A stretch of DNA of 64,000 bases from Dipteris shenzhenensis (taxonomy: Eukaryota > Polypodiophyta > Polypodiopsida > Gleicheniales). The first letter of the stretch is position 1; every line of letters begins with the position of its first letter. Positions 35,340 to 47,954 of the stretch are shown in pieces. Under the pieces are notes generated by a model. The model was not told the DNA's origin. It searched no databases and was given only the letters and a program-made list of their open reading frames with translations. The translations under genes and the position numbers were made by a program. Location: the NCBI GenBank assembly GCA_047967505.1, contig CM106538.1. One strand, 5' to 3'.

Positions 35340-37372
35340 AAGATGAAAGATAGCTTATTGAGGTAAACATGTCTTTTGGTAGTCTTTGCAAGAATGCATG
35401 CAAGGCCAAATGTATTCAAGTTTTTCACAAAATGCATCGAAATCTATCTATGAAGTTATCTACTTCAACATGAATGCATAGATATCTTTGACGCTTTTCT
35501 TATGAGCAATAGTGGTCAGTGAATTCTTGAGAGGAAGTAAGATTTGTGTTTTGCGCATGGGAATCCAAACCTATAGCATTTTCCTCTTCATCTGCATGCT
35601 TTTTTATGCTTTTGGATCTGCACCTCCTTGCGCAATAGCTCGAGTTGGGAGATGTCTATTGTAATGTATTTGTTGACAAAGTCTTCCATGATTTTGTTTG
35701 AAGACATTTCATGAATTGGAGCATCTCAAACCCAGAGCAATCCATGGTTGTGTTGGCTTCCTCTATTTTGAAACTTGGTGACAAAGAAGAAGTCATCATA
35801 CCCAGAATTTTGTTGTCATGCTTCAGCAAGGTTTTCATGGCTTAGAATTTGTGAATCTAGTACTATGCTATGGCAACAGGTTAGTACAAATGAGATGACA
35901 AATTTCAATGGAAGACTTGGGTGCTTGGGCAAGTTGGACAGTAATGGGTTCCATAACCTTTTGACAAAGACGAAGGAGGTGGGCATGCCTAGCTGTCTAA
36001 TCATTGCAAAGAGGTTCTTCTTTAGCCTTTGCTCATAGTCAGTGAAAGTGCATAGGCAAGTGTAGTCACAGTATCCTATTTTGGATTGCAAAAGTTTCTC
36101 AATGTTTGTATTAAGCAATGCATCCTTGACTTGGAGGGTCTTGTATCTTGCACACAAACCCAATTCAACGATAGCACTTGACAAGATATTCATTATTTTG
36201 AAGTATAGGTTTTCAATGGACATTGCAAACCATCTATCTTTGTTTGTTAGTTCCCATCTAGCTACCCTTGAGTCAGAGGTCCATGTAAGCATGTTGTAAA
36301 TGTGTGGGTGTGCATAAAACAGTGTTGAAAATGCCAACTCCTTACAAAATTTGTCCTTTGAATATGCCTAATGGTGAAAAACCTTATGATGGAGCAACAA
36401 CTATGGGTCTATCCTCAAATTCAACAACTTGTTGGCTTGTGTATACTCGATGTATCAACGTGTCCATTTCCAAGTTATCTTCCAGTGGTGTTGTTAAAAC
36501 CAAATTGTTTGTCAGGCTCATATTCTTGCTCTGATGCTTGTGATGTGATATGTGAGGCATCCAAAGAGGGTTTAACTCAATCTTGTTTTCTTTATAGAGA
36601 GGGCTGGCCAACAACTCATGTAGTGCACACAATGTGAAGGTTGGTGGTGCACCAAGCCGCTCATGTAATTATGGTTGTATTAAAGTCATCGTTGGATCAC
36701 AACCATGATAGTCACATCTTTTGTTGAAAGCCTTGGCAGTACATGTTACGCTTTGTCAACATAGGCAAACACATTGACAATTCTCCCCCACAACCCAAAT
36801 TGGCCTTCATATTTCAGCTCACAGATTTGGGCTAATGGGATCCTAATTGACACTAGGCGGGGCTTGGACAAGTTTTGGTTTTTATGTGTACTCGGTTTTT
36901 CTTGAAATGACTGATTTTTGGTGTATAGCATTGGTAGTTTGTTATTTTGTATTTGTTTGAAGCAAAGTGTACAGAGAGCTGGTTGCTTTGCTGATCCTAA
37001 AAGAGTTTGGTTGTTGGGTCTAATCTCTTTACCTTGGAGTACAATTTCAAATAGACACAATCTCTTTACCTTGGAGTACAATGTCAAATAGACACAACTG
37101 TGGTATGAAAATTTTGGGATACCTTCAACTTTCTTGGCATACGATCTTTGAGCCAAGTGTATCAGCCTTTTCCTTTTTTGAGGCTTTGATGATTTAATTA
37201 TGGAAGAAGGTATCATGTCCTCACCAGATTGCCTTGTAGAGTCAATCGTGAGCAAGTTGAGATCAACAAACTCACTAGTTACAAAGTTTTTCTTCGTTCT
37301 ATATATTTCATTGGCAATGCTTGTAATGTTATATCTTCCATAACAAAAAGCTGATACCCCAAGTACTATCAA
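35340..37372 (-). mobile_element. Second Helitron relic (DUF6570-like and Rep part)
   Basis: Minus order: a tail of N-terminal domain (37372-36960, LCTLCFKQIQNNKLPMLY), DUF6570-like text (IPLAQICELKYEGQFGL, RIVNV, about 36850-36750), ALHELLASPLYKENKI (36630-36560), KWELTNKDRWFAMSIENLYF (about 36270), LLQSKIGYCDY, LKKNLFAMIRQLGMPTSFVF (36030-35960), FQNRGSQHNHGLLWV (HUH motif, about 35775-35735), FVNKYIT, then YRFGFP (about 35570) and FLQRLPKDMFT (about 35380). Stops include a TGA straight after LLWV. It has the same domain order as the relic at 1-3452 and is independently decayed. The helicase part is absent, so it is truncated. Confidence 0.8.
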
Positions 37373-38117
37373 GTTCCTTTATGAAAATATAATCGTAAGG
37401 TATGGATGCCCCTTAGAAATAGTCTTTGATAGAGGCACACATTTCACCAATGGAGTGATCCAAGAACTTCATTCAAGATTCATATGACATTGAAAAAGTA
37501 CTACCTACTATCCCCAAGGCAATGGAAAAGGAGATTCCACCAACAAAATTCTATGCAATATTCTCACAAAGGTAGTGGATTCTCACAAAGGTAGTGGAAC
37601 CAAATGCTTTGATTGGGTTGAAAAATTAAACTCTGCCTAATGGCATACAAAACCACCTCTAAAGCTGCATTGGTTTTACCCTATTCCAACTAGTGTATGG
37701 TTTTGCAGGCAAAAGTTTGTTTGGAATTCACCATCCCCATGAGTGGCAATATAGCAATGTCTTGGCAATCAAGAATCCCTTGAAGTACGACTCTTCCAAA
37801 TTAAGAAGCAAATAGAAACCCAACTAAGAGCCTAACATGTTGTGCCAACAAAAAAAATATGACACCAAGGCATGGTTCAAAAGGAACCTCAAGAACAAGG
37901 AAAATAATTAAGGCAATATCATCCTGCTCTACATCACCAAAGTCCACCAAGGAAAATTAAAGTATCAAGGCCAAGGGCCATACGAAGTCAAGAAGATCAC
38001 CTGAATCGGCACCATGTGACAACGTGCAATTCAAATTATTGATGAACAACAATAGACTCAAGCGCTACTATGACAACTCACAACTCATCCATAGCAACCT
38101 TGAAGATTTGGGGAACT
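37358..38117 (+). mobile_element. Ty3/gypsy integrase C-terminal relic
   Basis: Plus frame starts at KFLYENIIVRYGCPLEIV (37364 onward), then FDRGTHFTNGV (second catalytic Asp), TYYPQGNGKGDSTNK (Glu site changed: GKGDS where xxAES is usual), a 19-bp local duplication near 37562-37600, KYQGQGPYEVKKIT (GPY module) and a terminal NNNRLKRYYDNSQLI to the stop at 38115-38117. It abuts the second Helitron relic at about 37360, so one may have inserted into the other. Confidence 0.75.
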
Positions 38118-38119
38118 AA

Positions 38120-40640
38120 ATCTTCACTAGTTAGATATAGATTTTGCATGAGCACTCACTTGCATCTGTATGTGTAGACACCATAGGTACTTCAAACAAT
38201 TTGAACTTAATATAGGTACTAGCCATCCATGTTGAAAATCTCCAGCAATTAGCATATGCTTAACCCCTGACTAGCCGATAGGCTCAATGCATGTACTTGA
38301 TTTTGTGTACTCACATAACAATTTGCATAAATAGAACCCCTTGCAACACACTTTCATTCCCACATCGCTAATCATGAAATGAGTTCACATCCCTTGGACT
38401 ACATACATTATCCTCATGCACCATTGTCACACACATACAAACTCATCTGCAAGCTCCATGGCCATGGTGTAGCATTTTCAACAATCGCAAAGCAATGCCA
38501 AGCCTAAAGAACATTTGACCCAAGAGTTGACAACCTCCTCATCAAGACCCCCCCTCAAGTCAAATCATGCCTAATCAAAGCTACATGACCATTGATACAG
38601 TTGAGTCCTTACAACTTGTGTGGCCACCCATCATGTATGCTCTTTCCAATGCCGCACGACCCTTTCTCAAGCAAAGAGGACTATAAAATGTGTTCATATG
38701 CCTATGAATCCTAAATGAAACTCTTATTATAATCTTTGGTGTTGATGTCATTTGCTCCAAAGACTCCTGCCATTAGGGATGCGTTGCTTTTTGTCATTCT
38801 AGGAAATTGTGAAGCATCACTGCTTGTAGAAGAAGCCCTAGATCAAGGTACACCAACTTGCAGATCCGGATCCTATAACTGCAAGTTCTACCTCCTTCAA
38901 TCACAGTCGTAATACTCCAATAATAACTATGCAGTCTAATCTTCGGGTGTTGCCACCAGAATGGTTGGATTGCCTCGTGAACTGCTCTCAATGACTTCAG
39001 ATCCATTGTGCTCGGATTCTCCCTCGACAGTGGGAGATTCAACCGGCTCATTATGCTCGGATCCTTATTAATTACAAATACTACTACTTCAAAAACTGGC
39101 GTTGGATATGGATTACAAAGTTTCTTTGGTTGCATTGGTGCCTGATACGGATTTTGGAACACGTTGTATCCGAATATATTGTTGAAAGGGGCTCCTGTTT
39201 TGAAATTGCTAGATGTGCCAAATTTGGAATCTATACAACCTCTATTTTTTGGTCTTTTTTCAATTGCTGATGTGAACCCAAAGCTCTGCATTCGGCATTA
39301 TCTATGTTCAAAGCCTTTCCAAGTCTACTTTAATTGATTTGTTGCCATGGCCTTATTAGGTGGAAGACCACTTCAAACCATGCTCAATCAAAGGATTCTT
39401 CTTCATCTAGGGAAAAGAGTCACTCGCCCTGCAAATTTTGTATTCTCTTGTCATCTCCTCATTCATTGGGCTGCTTGCATCATTTGCAATGGTCGATTTG
39501 CTCATGGGCTTGATGCTTTATCTAAGTTTCTAGTTCTTTAAAGAAATCCCCCTTCCATTCTAGCGATGATGCCTTTAGACAATACGGCTGAGTCATTTCA
39601 TTCAAAGCTGTTGGAAAATCTGACTTTCATCAGCATGCCTTATCAAGCTCTAGAATTGATGCTTTGATAAAAAACGGTTGAATTATAGCCACAACTTCCT
39701 TTGCAAATGCTACCTTTGCCAAACGGCTAGCTCTCTGTCTGCAGATTTGGTGCAGATTTTCAAGGACATCTTTGCTAGCTCTTGAGACGGATTCTTAATC
39801 GCATCCATGTACATTAGTGTTGTGAGATCTTCTGAGGTCTTCAAATACTCAATCAAGATGATGGATGTAGGCTCGTACCAAAAGCTTATGTTATGTTTCT
39901 GTATATGAAGGATCACCATTGAATTCAAGACCATAGATTTCATCTTCAAAGTGTGGAATGTCACGATGTTGTCTCGCCCCTAGTTCCTGCCTCCCTCAAC
40001 TCTTCCTCTCTCTCGCCCTTGCTACCAATGGGCCTCAATCTGGTGAGGGATATTGTCGACGTTTCAAACCTCCTACCCCACAGAGCCCTCCTTCATCGTC
40101 TAGATCCTGGAGATTATGTCTCTCTTGAGCTAATCGAGGTCTTGTGAGCCTTGTGCTTGGAGTTAACGGGAAGGGCGGTTCAAGAGGGGAGTGACTGCAT
40201 CTAGAAGAAGGGTTCAAGGAGGGTTCAAGACGAGAGTGATTGCAGAAGAACTGCTCAAGAAGGGTTGGAGAGGGGAGTGATTGTAGAAGCAGAGGAGAAG
40301 ATAGAAGGATGGAAGACATCGAGGAGGATGGGAGGTTCGTGGCATCGCAGAGATGACCCCTGGCTAGAGGGAAGGGGAGGGCGTACAAAGGGATCGATTT
40401 GCATGGCATAGCCGAGCTTGGAGGTGGAAAGGTGAAAGCGGATCGCCAAATGCCAACCGTTGTAACCACAAACACCTTTGCATGATTCACAACTAGATAG
40501 ATCTAATCTAATTACTCACAACTACATCGATCTAATCTAAGGAATAGGATTCTTTTCATCCAACGATTCAAAACGCTCTAATAGCATATGCTATATGGGC
40601 ACGTGGCTAGCCCCTTGATGGACACCTCGATCCTTAAAAT
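38120..40640. other. No recognised gene; one unassigned ORF
   Basis: An open frame on the minus strand (39291-38794, 165 codons, hydrophilic start, MDLKSLRAVHEAIQPFWWQ in the middle) matches no family I know. The text after 38120 may include the LTR of the preceding gypsy. Plus 39347-39541 and the 39953-40490 ORFs are unsupported. Confidence 0.4.
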
Positions 40641-40670
40641 AAGGAATAATAATAATAATAATAATATAAT
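40640..40670. repeat. (AAT)n microsatellite
   Basis: Short ATA/AAT run about 140 bp upstream of the SHMT start, within its likely 5' region. Confidence 0.9.
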
Positions 40671-40805
40671 AAAAGAGAAATATAAGAGAAGTTGCCATTT
40701 CTAACAATTCTACAGACATCTCAACACTACAAATTTGTACTGTAAGACGCTGTCACGCTGTTTTCAGTCTTCGGTTAAAATTCATATACTGGAATTGTTC
40801 AACGA

Positions 40806-43478
40806 ATGGGTACTCACGAGTTGAAGCCCAATTTTCAAATCGGACAGGAAAGAGGACTTGTTGCGTTTCCCAACTCTCCTCCGATGAGCTTGAACAATTC
40901 GTATTGGACTCGAACGGATGCCTCTTTCGCTGGCTGCCTTCCGGATGCCCACAATGCTCTTCAAACCCTTCCTCTGTCTGATGGGTCGCTGCAGCCCGCA
41001 GCAATAGGCACCGACACTGCTTTTCCTTCCTCCAGTATTGGGAGAATGCCTGACTTCCGTCCTCATGGAGACCCACAACGCTTCAAACGTAGGAAGGAAG
41101 ACATTACCGAGAATGGCCACCAGCTTTCTTCCGGATGCTCTCCTACTTCCAGAAATTCTTCTTCCTCATTGCAACAGAATCAGCAACTTACCCAGCAGTG
41201 CTCTTCAAATCCCATGCAAAGTGTCTATCCTAGTCCTTCCAGATTGTCTATGGAAGGCGCTCCCAGAAGCCCTATTCAGAGGCCCATAGCCAGCTTTCAG
41301 GGCTTGCAAATGCCGCCGCAGAATACGCATTGGCAGGGGTTTCCTGTTCAAAATCTTCAGGCTCCGCATCCTAGTGCATTTCATGAACCGAGCCAGCAAT
41401 CTTCAGAATTGGCCTCAAGGCGACTTGCAGTACGGTCTTGGGGAAGTAGACCCTTGTCTGTTGTCGACCCTCAGATACACGATATAATGGAAAGAGAGAA
41501 AACTAGGCAGTGGAAAGGAATTGAACTTATAGCCTCGGAAAATTTTACATCCCAAGCGGTGATGGAGGCTCTGGGTAGCCATCTTACAAACAAGTATTCT
41601 GAAGGGATGCCCGGAGCACGGTATTACGGTGGGAACGAGTACATCGACCAGATTGAGACCCTCTGTCGGGAGCGTGCCTTAGCAGCCTTCCATGTAGATG
41701 CAGAGTCATGGGGTGTTAACGTGCAGCCTTACTCATGCACGTCTGCAAATTTTGCAGTGTACACAGGCCTCCTGCAGCCAAAGGATCGAATTATGGGCCT
41801 CGATTCTCCCTCTGGGGGACACCTCAGCCACGGATATTACACTTCCAGTGGGAAAAAGGTTTCTGGCGCCTCCATTTTTTTTGAGAGCTTGCCCTACAAA
41901 GTGAACCCACAAACAGGCTACATTGACTTTGAGAAGCTGGAGGAAAGGGCTCTGGATTTTCGTCCAAAGATTATTATCTGTGGTGGTAGTGCATATCCTC
42001 GAGAATGGGATTATGCCAAGTTTCGCCAAATTGCAGACAAGGCTGGTGCCATCCTAATGTGTGACATGGCTCATATCAGTGGCCTTGTTGCAGCTCAGGT
42101 ATTAAAGGCGTTCGACTTCTGTAAGTTCTTGACGTGAATATTTTATATTAAAGGGCAATTTTGTTATTATTGTTCCTTGATCACCATTGTCAGTGTTTGA
42201 ATAGGAATGTGCCAGCCCATTTGACTTCTGTGACATTGTTACTTCGACTACTCATAAGAGCCTGCGGGGACCACGTGGAGGAATAATCTTCTACAGAAAA
42301 GGCCAGAAACAAAAGAGGCGAGGTCCTTCTCCTTATGTTGTTGATGACAATGAGCTATATGATTATGAGGACCGAATAAATTTCGCTGTCTTCCCGTCGC
42401 TGCAAGGTGGGCCTCATAACAATCACATTGCAGCATTGGCAGTTTCTCTGAAGCAAGTGTCCACTCCTGAGTACAAAGCTTACATTCAGCAAGTGAAGAA
42501 GAATGCCCAAGCACTTGCGGCAGCCTTGCAAAGAAGAGGGTGTAAATTGGTAACAGATGGAACGGACAATCATTTAATGCTCTGGGATCTTCGCCCACAT
42601 GGGCTTACAGGTGAAATCTATACCTTGCCAATGCCACAGGGGGGAGAATTTCTGTAGTGTGCATGATGAATTGCGTAGAAGAATCAGCAGTAACAGTTGT
42701 GAATTTTCTCTGAGCAACATTCAAAAAGTTGAATATTGACTCTCTTCGTTAGTGTGTATGCTCTTGTAAAATTCAAGCTGTATAATTCTCACATGTTGCT
42801 TGAATTTTAATGCTTTTGGAAGATCTTGTGATCTTGTGCACACTCAAGTTAATGTAAGCTCTGACAAGCCATTTGAGCAATAAAGTCAAAATGTTTGCCG
42901 TGCGTGGATAAATGAGGGCCTATCGTATGAAAATGGACAGTAAACAGGACCGTATCTGTCTTCCAAAATTTTGGTAAAGTTAAAGTCACCTGAAGCATGC
43001 CTTCCAAAAATAGATGCATCCAAATAACATGGTTTTTAATATGGAGACTATGCCATATACTTGTGCTGACTTCAACATGAATCTGATTTTTCTGTGCTTG
43101 TCCAAAATCCTTGTCCGCCCACAGAAGATTAAGCGGTTGATACCCTAACCAAACCTCTTGCTAGAACTAAGCAAGAGAAGTTTTCCAACCTAATGGGCGT
43201 GAAGCGTTATCCATTATTCATTAAGGGGGAGTGTTGGAAAAAGTGATGATTTATGGAGTTAGCTCACTAAATTACCTTGGGAGTAATTTTGGGTTAGAGT
43301 GTAGTGTGTAGACCTTAGATCCTAGGTTAGGACATCTATGATGTTATGTCATGGATAAGGGTTAGAGTTTTTAAAGGGGCTAGATGATGTTGCAGGCCCC
43401 CAATACATCTATCACGGATGAAAGGTATGGTCCCATGGCACCAATCGCGTACCCCTACTATAAATAGGTTTTTTTGGC

Positions 43479-43516
<38 letters not shown>

Positions 43517-45555
43517 GCACGCACACACACTTTTTTTTTTGTTGTGAAACCAGTAACTATATTATTAACATGAGATCAATGTACATGACATTAGACTCCA
43601 AAAGAGAGCCTAATGGAAGAACTCAAAAACAGTCAGAAAAGACTTCAAGGCTAGTAGCATCTAGGTCCCTCGCGGCATAACTATCATATAGAGATTGCTT
43701 GAGGGACATTCTGAAGAAAGCATATGCCTGAGGAAACTGTTGTCCCATCCTAGAATGCAATCTCTGTGTCCAAATAGTCCATAGTACCCAAAAATGAACC
43801 CAGTGAAAGAAAAGGAGGAATGGAGACATTTGAGCTGAGGATCATTTAAACATCCAGAAGAGTTTCCCGAATCTGATAGAGGGAAACTGAAGCCGCAGCA
43901 AATGAGAGACATGAGTGATCAATATCTGAGAGTGCGGGCAAGACCATAACAAATAGGGAACTGTCTCATGGTGATGAGAACACGGGGGTAGGAAGGGGAA
44001 GCAATGCGACGTGCTGCCAATTTCACCCCAATAGAAAAAGCTGCCACAATACATTTCCAAAAGAAAAGCCTTTGTTTCAATGGCAATTTAGCTTTCCAAA
44101 TTTCCAAATACCTCTCCAAAAGAAAAGCCTCTGTTTCAATGGCATTTAGGGTATCCCATTGGCTGGAATATCACCCCTCAACGACAGCTCAAATGGGTGC
44201 TTCAAAAGATAAACAAGAAGCTGGAATACTGGCATTTGTCCACTTGGCCTCTACATGTTCGACTTTGGATAGTACAGTCTATCATCATGGCATATGTGCA
44301 ATTTTATTTGCCGCTTCTTCCCTGGTCTTTCAAGCATTTGCCCTCCTATATGTCCCAGGCTATGGAGATATTTTGGAAAAGCAAATCTCGCAAAAAGGCT
44401 TTGCGATTACTTCCAATGCAGTCTGTTTGTTCTCCCAAGACTCATGGGGGACTGAATATTCTCAATCTTCAGTTTCATATGTTGGCAAGAAAGAGCACCA
44501 TGATTGCTGATTTTTTTCAGCAAAAACAGCCATGGGCTATTATGCTAGCAGCTATGTGTGGTAACATGAAGTCCCATGCATATGGGCATTGGATTACAGA
44601 TCACTGGGAAGCAGTCATGTCCACATTTCAGGGGAAAATTCCTGGTTGTCCTGTTTCTACTGCTTTTATTCATGATTGGAAGAGAATTTTCTCTTATGCT
44701 AAATGGTCAGGTGCTTCTTCCCATCATGGTAATTCTCTTCGCTTGGAAAGCATCCATTGGAGCAAGGTGTTTGAATCTCCTCTTGCTTTACAGGCTCCTA
44801 TTAAAGCATATAATCTCTGAAATTGGGCATAAGATTTGTTGGAGATGTTGTGGATCAACATGGTCATGTGCTTTCATTTCCACAAGCTTGCAGGACATTC
44901 CCCTTGGGTCTGCATCATAGGCCCATTTGGAGAATACTTACAGTTATGTTGCAGCCATTTGTTCCTGTTCCTCCACTGTTTGTACAGGACAGATTACTGG
45001 ACTGGAATGTGACTTCCTTATCTCCCGATATTTGCTCACTTTCAATGCATAATCTGGCCTCCTCGATGGTTTACAGATTTCTTCTTCCACCGCCATGGAT
45101 TGATAAGCATGCCAACACGCTTTGGAATTTGGATAGACCTTTATCTTGGTGGCAATCACAACACGCACACGCGCGCACACACACACACACATGCACGCAC
45201 ATGCACATGCACTTGCACAAACACAAACACAAACACAGGCATGCACACACAATTATTTTCTTCTTTGATATTTTGTTGATGTATTTTGGTGTTTGGATTG
45301 GGATTCGCTTTACCCAAAAGGTTTTGGAATCTATCAAAACCCCGTGGCAATCTGGTTCTAGTAAGAACATAAGCTTTCCATACTAAGTTATATTTTCTTC
45401 TCTTTTCTTACTTTTTGCTTTATTTTATGTCTCTTTAAAACCCCCTTCTTCCCTTTCTCCCTTTTTCTCTCCCCCTCCCTTCTCTCATTGTTCTTTCGTT
45501 CATCTTACGAACATTCCAATGTGTAAGGTTGCATCTATTATAGTTATATATATAT

Positions 45556-45587
<32 letters not shown>

Positions 45588-45604
45588 ATGTGTGTGTGTG
45601 TGTG

Positions 45605-45637
<33 letters not shown>

Positions 45638-46431
45638 ATCTATATATATATATATAAGTTTCAATGTGAAGGTTCTTGTTGGCAAAAGAAAGTTCAGCCA
45701 TTTGAGGGTTTATCCTTTGTGATTTGTCTCAAGAGCTCGTTAAGTAAACTCTCATTATATCTTCAGTCTAGTTGAAATATTGTCAAAGGCCTTTAATATT
45801 GTACTTGAGGGCATTGAGTGGCATAGATGTTAGTGTTGACGAAGGATGTGGACTGGATTAAATGATTGAGAAAAATTGGTTGTGAGTCAATTTCCCAGTC
45901 TTAAATTGTACCTTGCCCAGCAACCTTGGTGGTTATAGAATTGATAGTGACTATTGTGTTGTTCAAGAAGCTAGGCATGGTATTCTCAGTTGCCCCCACC
46001 ATCACCCTTTGTTCGGCCAATAGTTCACTGAGGTTCTTGTTGAGGAATTCAAGAATTAGAATCTGCATGATGACGTTGGACAAGGCATAGTCATACATTT
46101 CTATTAGTTGCTTGATTGTGAATAGTGTTTGATGTCAAATGCTGACCTAGAATAAGGCCTAGTCATACATTTCATTGTTTTCCAATGGTTTCATAGTTGC
46201 TGTTGGTATGTTTGGTGTGTTGCCATACCCAAAATGGCAAACACTTGACTTGTATCCAAAGAGCCTCTAATATAAACGTAACCTGTATCCAAGCAGCCTT
46301 TAATATATGTCATTTATTTGTTTTTGTAGGGAATCGTTTTGAGAAAGTCTGCGAACAATGCCACATGACACTTAACAAGAATGCCGTTTTTGGAAGTAGT
46401 GGTGCTTTTGCTCCCGGAGGAGTCAGGATTG
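40806..46431 (+). CDS. Serine hydroxymethyltransferase, SHM6/SHM7-like, partial (exons 1-3)
   Basis: Exon 1 is 40806-42098 (431 codons), exon 2 42205-42610, exon 3 46330-46431. All junctions are GT-AG and in phase. The enzyme interconverts serine and glycine with tetrahydrofolate, using PLP. The SHMT domain starts near residue 217 and shows [60 protein letters not shown] and, in exon 2, [14 protein letters not shown] with the PLP lysine. Exon 3 has LNKNAVFG and APGGVRIG. The ~215-residue Ser/Pro/Gln-rich N-terminal extension with RFKRRKE (residues 92-98, NLS-like), and LDSPSGG in place of LDLPHGG, mark the SHM6/SHM7 class; Arabidopsis SHM7/MSA1 is reported nuclear and supports S-adenosylmethionine supply. 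The last exon (expected to start TPAMT) was not found downstream. Start chosen at the first ATG of the open frame. Confidence 0.9.
43120..43530 (+). mobile_element. Copia 3' end plus LTR fragment
   Basis: [16 protein letters not shown] and FSNLMGV (43137-43200) are the C-terminal RNase H tail of copia pol. TTAAGGGGGAG (43221-43231) is a polypurine tract, followed by an LTR starting TGTTGGAAAAAG at 43232. CTATAAATAGG near 43459 is a likely LTR TATA box. The LTR is cut by CT and CA microsatellites at 43481-43531. Confidence 0.7.
43531..45400 (-). mobile_element. LINE with inverted 5' part (twin-priming structure)
   Basis: The minus strand (44119 to 43620) reads a zf-RVT domain: [20 protein letters not shown], then [15 protein letters not shown]. 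It ends in a poly(A) seen as T10 at 43531-43541. The plus strand (44145 to about 45170) reads the upstream part of the same type of element: [43 protein letters not shown], the C-terminal RT region. In an intact LINE the RT part precedes zf-RVT, so the 5' part is flipped relative to the 3' part, exactly as twin priming produces. A 59-bp-offset local duplication (44056-44086 and 44115-44145) sits at the junction. Outer right end uncertain (CA repeats from 45166). Confidence 0.72.
45166..45250. repeat. CA-rich microsatellite
   Basis: CACACACA with CGCG and AAACAC interruptions. Confidence 0.9.
45545..45658. repeat. Compound microsatellite (AT)(CA)(TG)(CT)(AT)
   Basis: Consecutive TATATA, CACACA, TGTGTG, CTCTCT and TATATA runs. 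Confidence 0.95.
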
Positions 46432-47430
46432 GTAAATTTTCAACTTGTAAATGGTAGCTTACCTTTTTGTTTATTGTCCTTTTTGACATTCATGTAGACA
46501 TGGAAGTATACTTCTCTTCTTCTCTTTCTATGTAAAGATGGCTTTATTTGAGGCAATGTGAGTAGGCTGTAAGCCCCTGATTTATATCAGTCTACTTAAA
46601 ATTTCTGTCTTTGATATGTCAATTGATTTGATCCGAGCTGCGGCTATGTGTAAGGTTGGCCTACAGTTTCCTTGTCTAGTCAATTTTTGAAATTCTGTGA
46701 GGCTTTGGCTAAGAGTGAAAGTTTCAGCTTTTGCTATCTAACTCATATAATTGACCCACAAGCTTAAAAATGGTGGATTTTATTGGGGAATTGCTATTAG
46801 AGAGATGAAACTAACCATGCTTATTTGGGACAGTCCTTGTTTTTTTGCAATTGGGAAGACGGATTGAACTAGGCAATGCTCATTTGGAGTAGTTCTGTGA
46901 TTAGGCGCCACTTTAAAATCTCAAAGGCTTGGTTGGACTCTTCATTCCATAAGAATTCCACCATCAATGATCACCTTTGATTTAACAACTCCATTGTAGA
47001 TGAGTGCATACTTGCGAGTGATACGGCCTCTTGGAAGTTTGATTCGATCCTCCGTATCAGGGTTTGGGCTTCGTCGGGGCGAGGACCCATAGCTGCAACA
47101 TAGGAAAAGCACTAGCCTTCTGAACACTCTACAATTTATTATCTATGATGAGAGGTGTTGCACGAGAAAGATTCATACCGTCATCATTCCTCGCACTCGA
47201 ATACATATCAGATCTATTAGAAGCAAATGTATACAGAGTGGATATAGAAGGTTTCAACCTGCCTAAATGAGGAATTGCCTTTGAATAGGGCATGGTTGCC
47301 TTCCCATGGGATCGGGAAGGAAACGACCACTGAGGCAATTTCTATGGAAATATAGAATTGAGAAGATGAACAAGTAGACTTGGAAGTTTGCGTGTACGTT
47401 TCTCTGTGTATGTGTGCATATGTGTGTGTT

Positions 47431-47461
<31 letters not shown>

Positions 47462-47950
47462 GAAAGACATATTAACCTCTTTAGAAGGCCTCACGAACCT
47501 ATGAGACAGTACAAACACCAAAAAGTGGCTTACTACATCTGGATAACCAGAGAGTTGTGGGAATGCACAAAGCTCAGCTCTCTCGGGTTATTGTAGAGCA
47601 TAACTACATTCTAGTACTACAATAAAATGGCATGAATAACATCAGTTTAAGGCTGAGAGTCTTTGGGTTTGGATTTGAAGTGTCTAAGCAAATGCTTACC
47701 CATCTTGATAGACCACCCATTTGCCTACTTTATGTGCTTCCTTCAGTTTAGTGAGTTCGACATTCCGTTGTTTGAGTTGGGTTGGATCGCTGCCTTCTCT
47801 TTGAAATGGATTTGTGCTTGTGTTCCCTTCTGAGTGATATCACGTATGTCATTCTCATCCCATTCGCCTGCGGTATTTCTTTCTTGAGGTATATGGTTTT
47901 TTCTTCTACATATTTCTGCTCATCATCCAAGTCAGTCGTTTGGCAACCCC
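46432..47950. other. SHMT intron 3 start; no gene seen
   Basis: GT at 46432-46433 opens the next intron. A minus frame at 47127-46942 (ITRKYALIYNGVVKSKVIID) looks protein-like but is unassigned. (GA)n at 47431-47454. Confidence 0.4.
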
Positions 47951-47954
47951 TCAA

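Larger units (their letters stand above)
42611..46329 (+). other. SHMT intron 2, 3.7 kb, transposon-filled
   Basis: GT at 42611-42612, AG at 46328-46329. Contains a copia 3' end and LTR (43.1-43.5 kb), an inverted-5' LINE (43.5-45.4 kb) and two microsatellite clusters. Intron 1 (42099-42204) is only 106 bp. Confidence 0.85.

Noticed and set aside
38794-39291. 165-codon minus ORF as a host gene
   Set aside because: No recognisable domain and surrounded by repeats; reported only as an unassigned ORF.
45071-45386. Cys/Val- or His/Thr-rich ORFs
   Set aside because: Translations of CA repeats.
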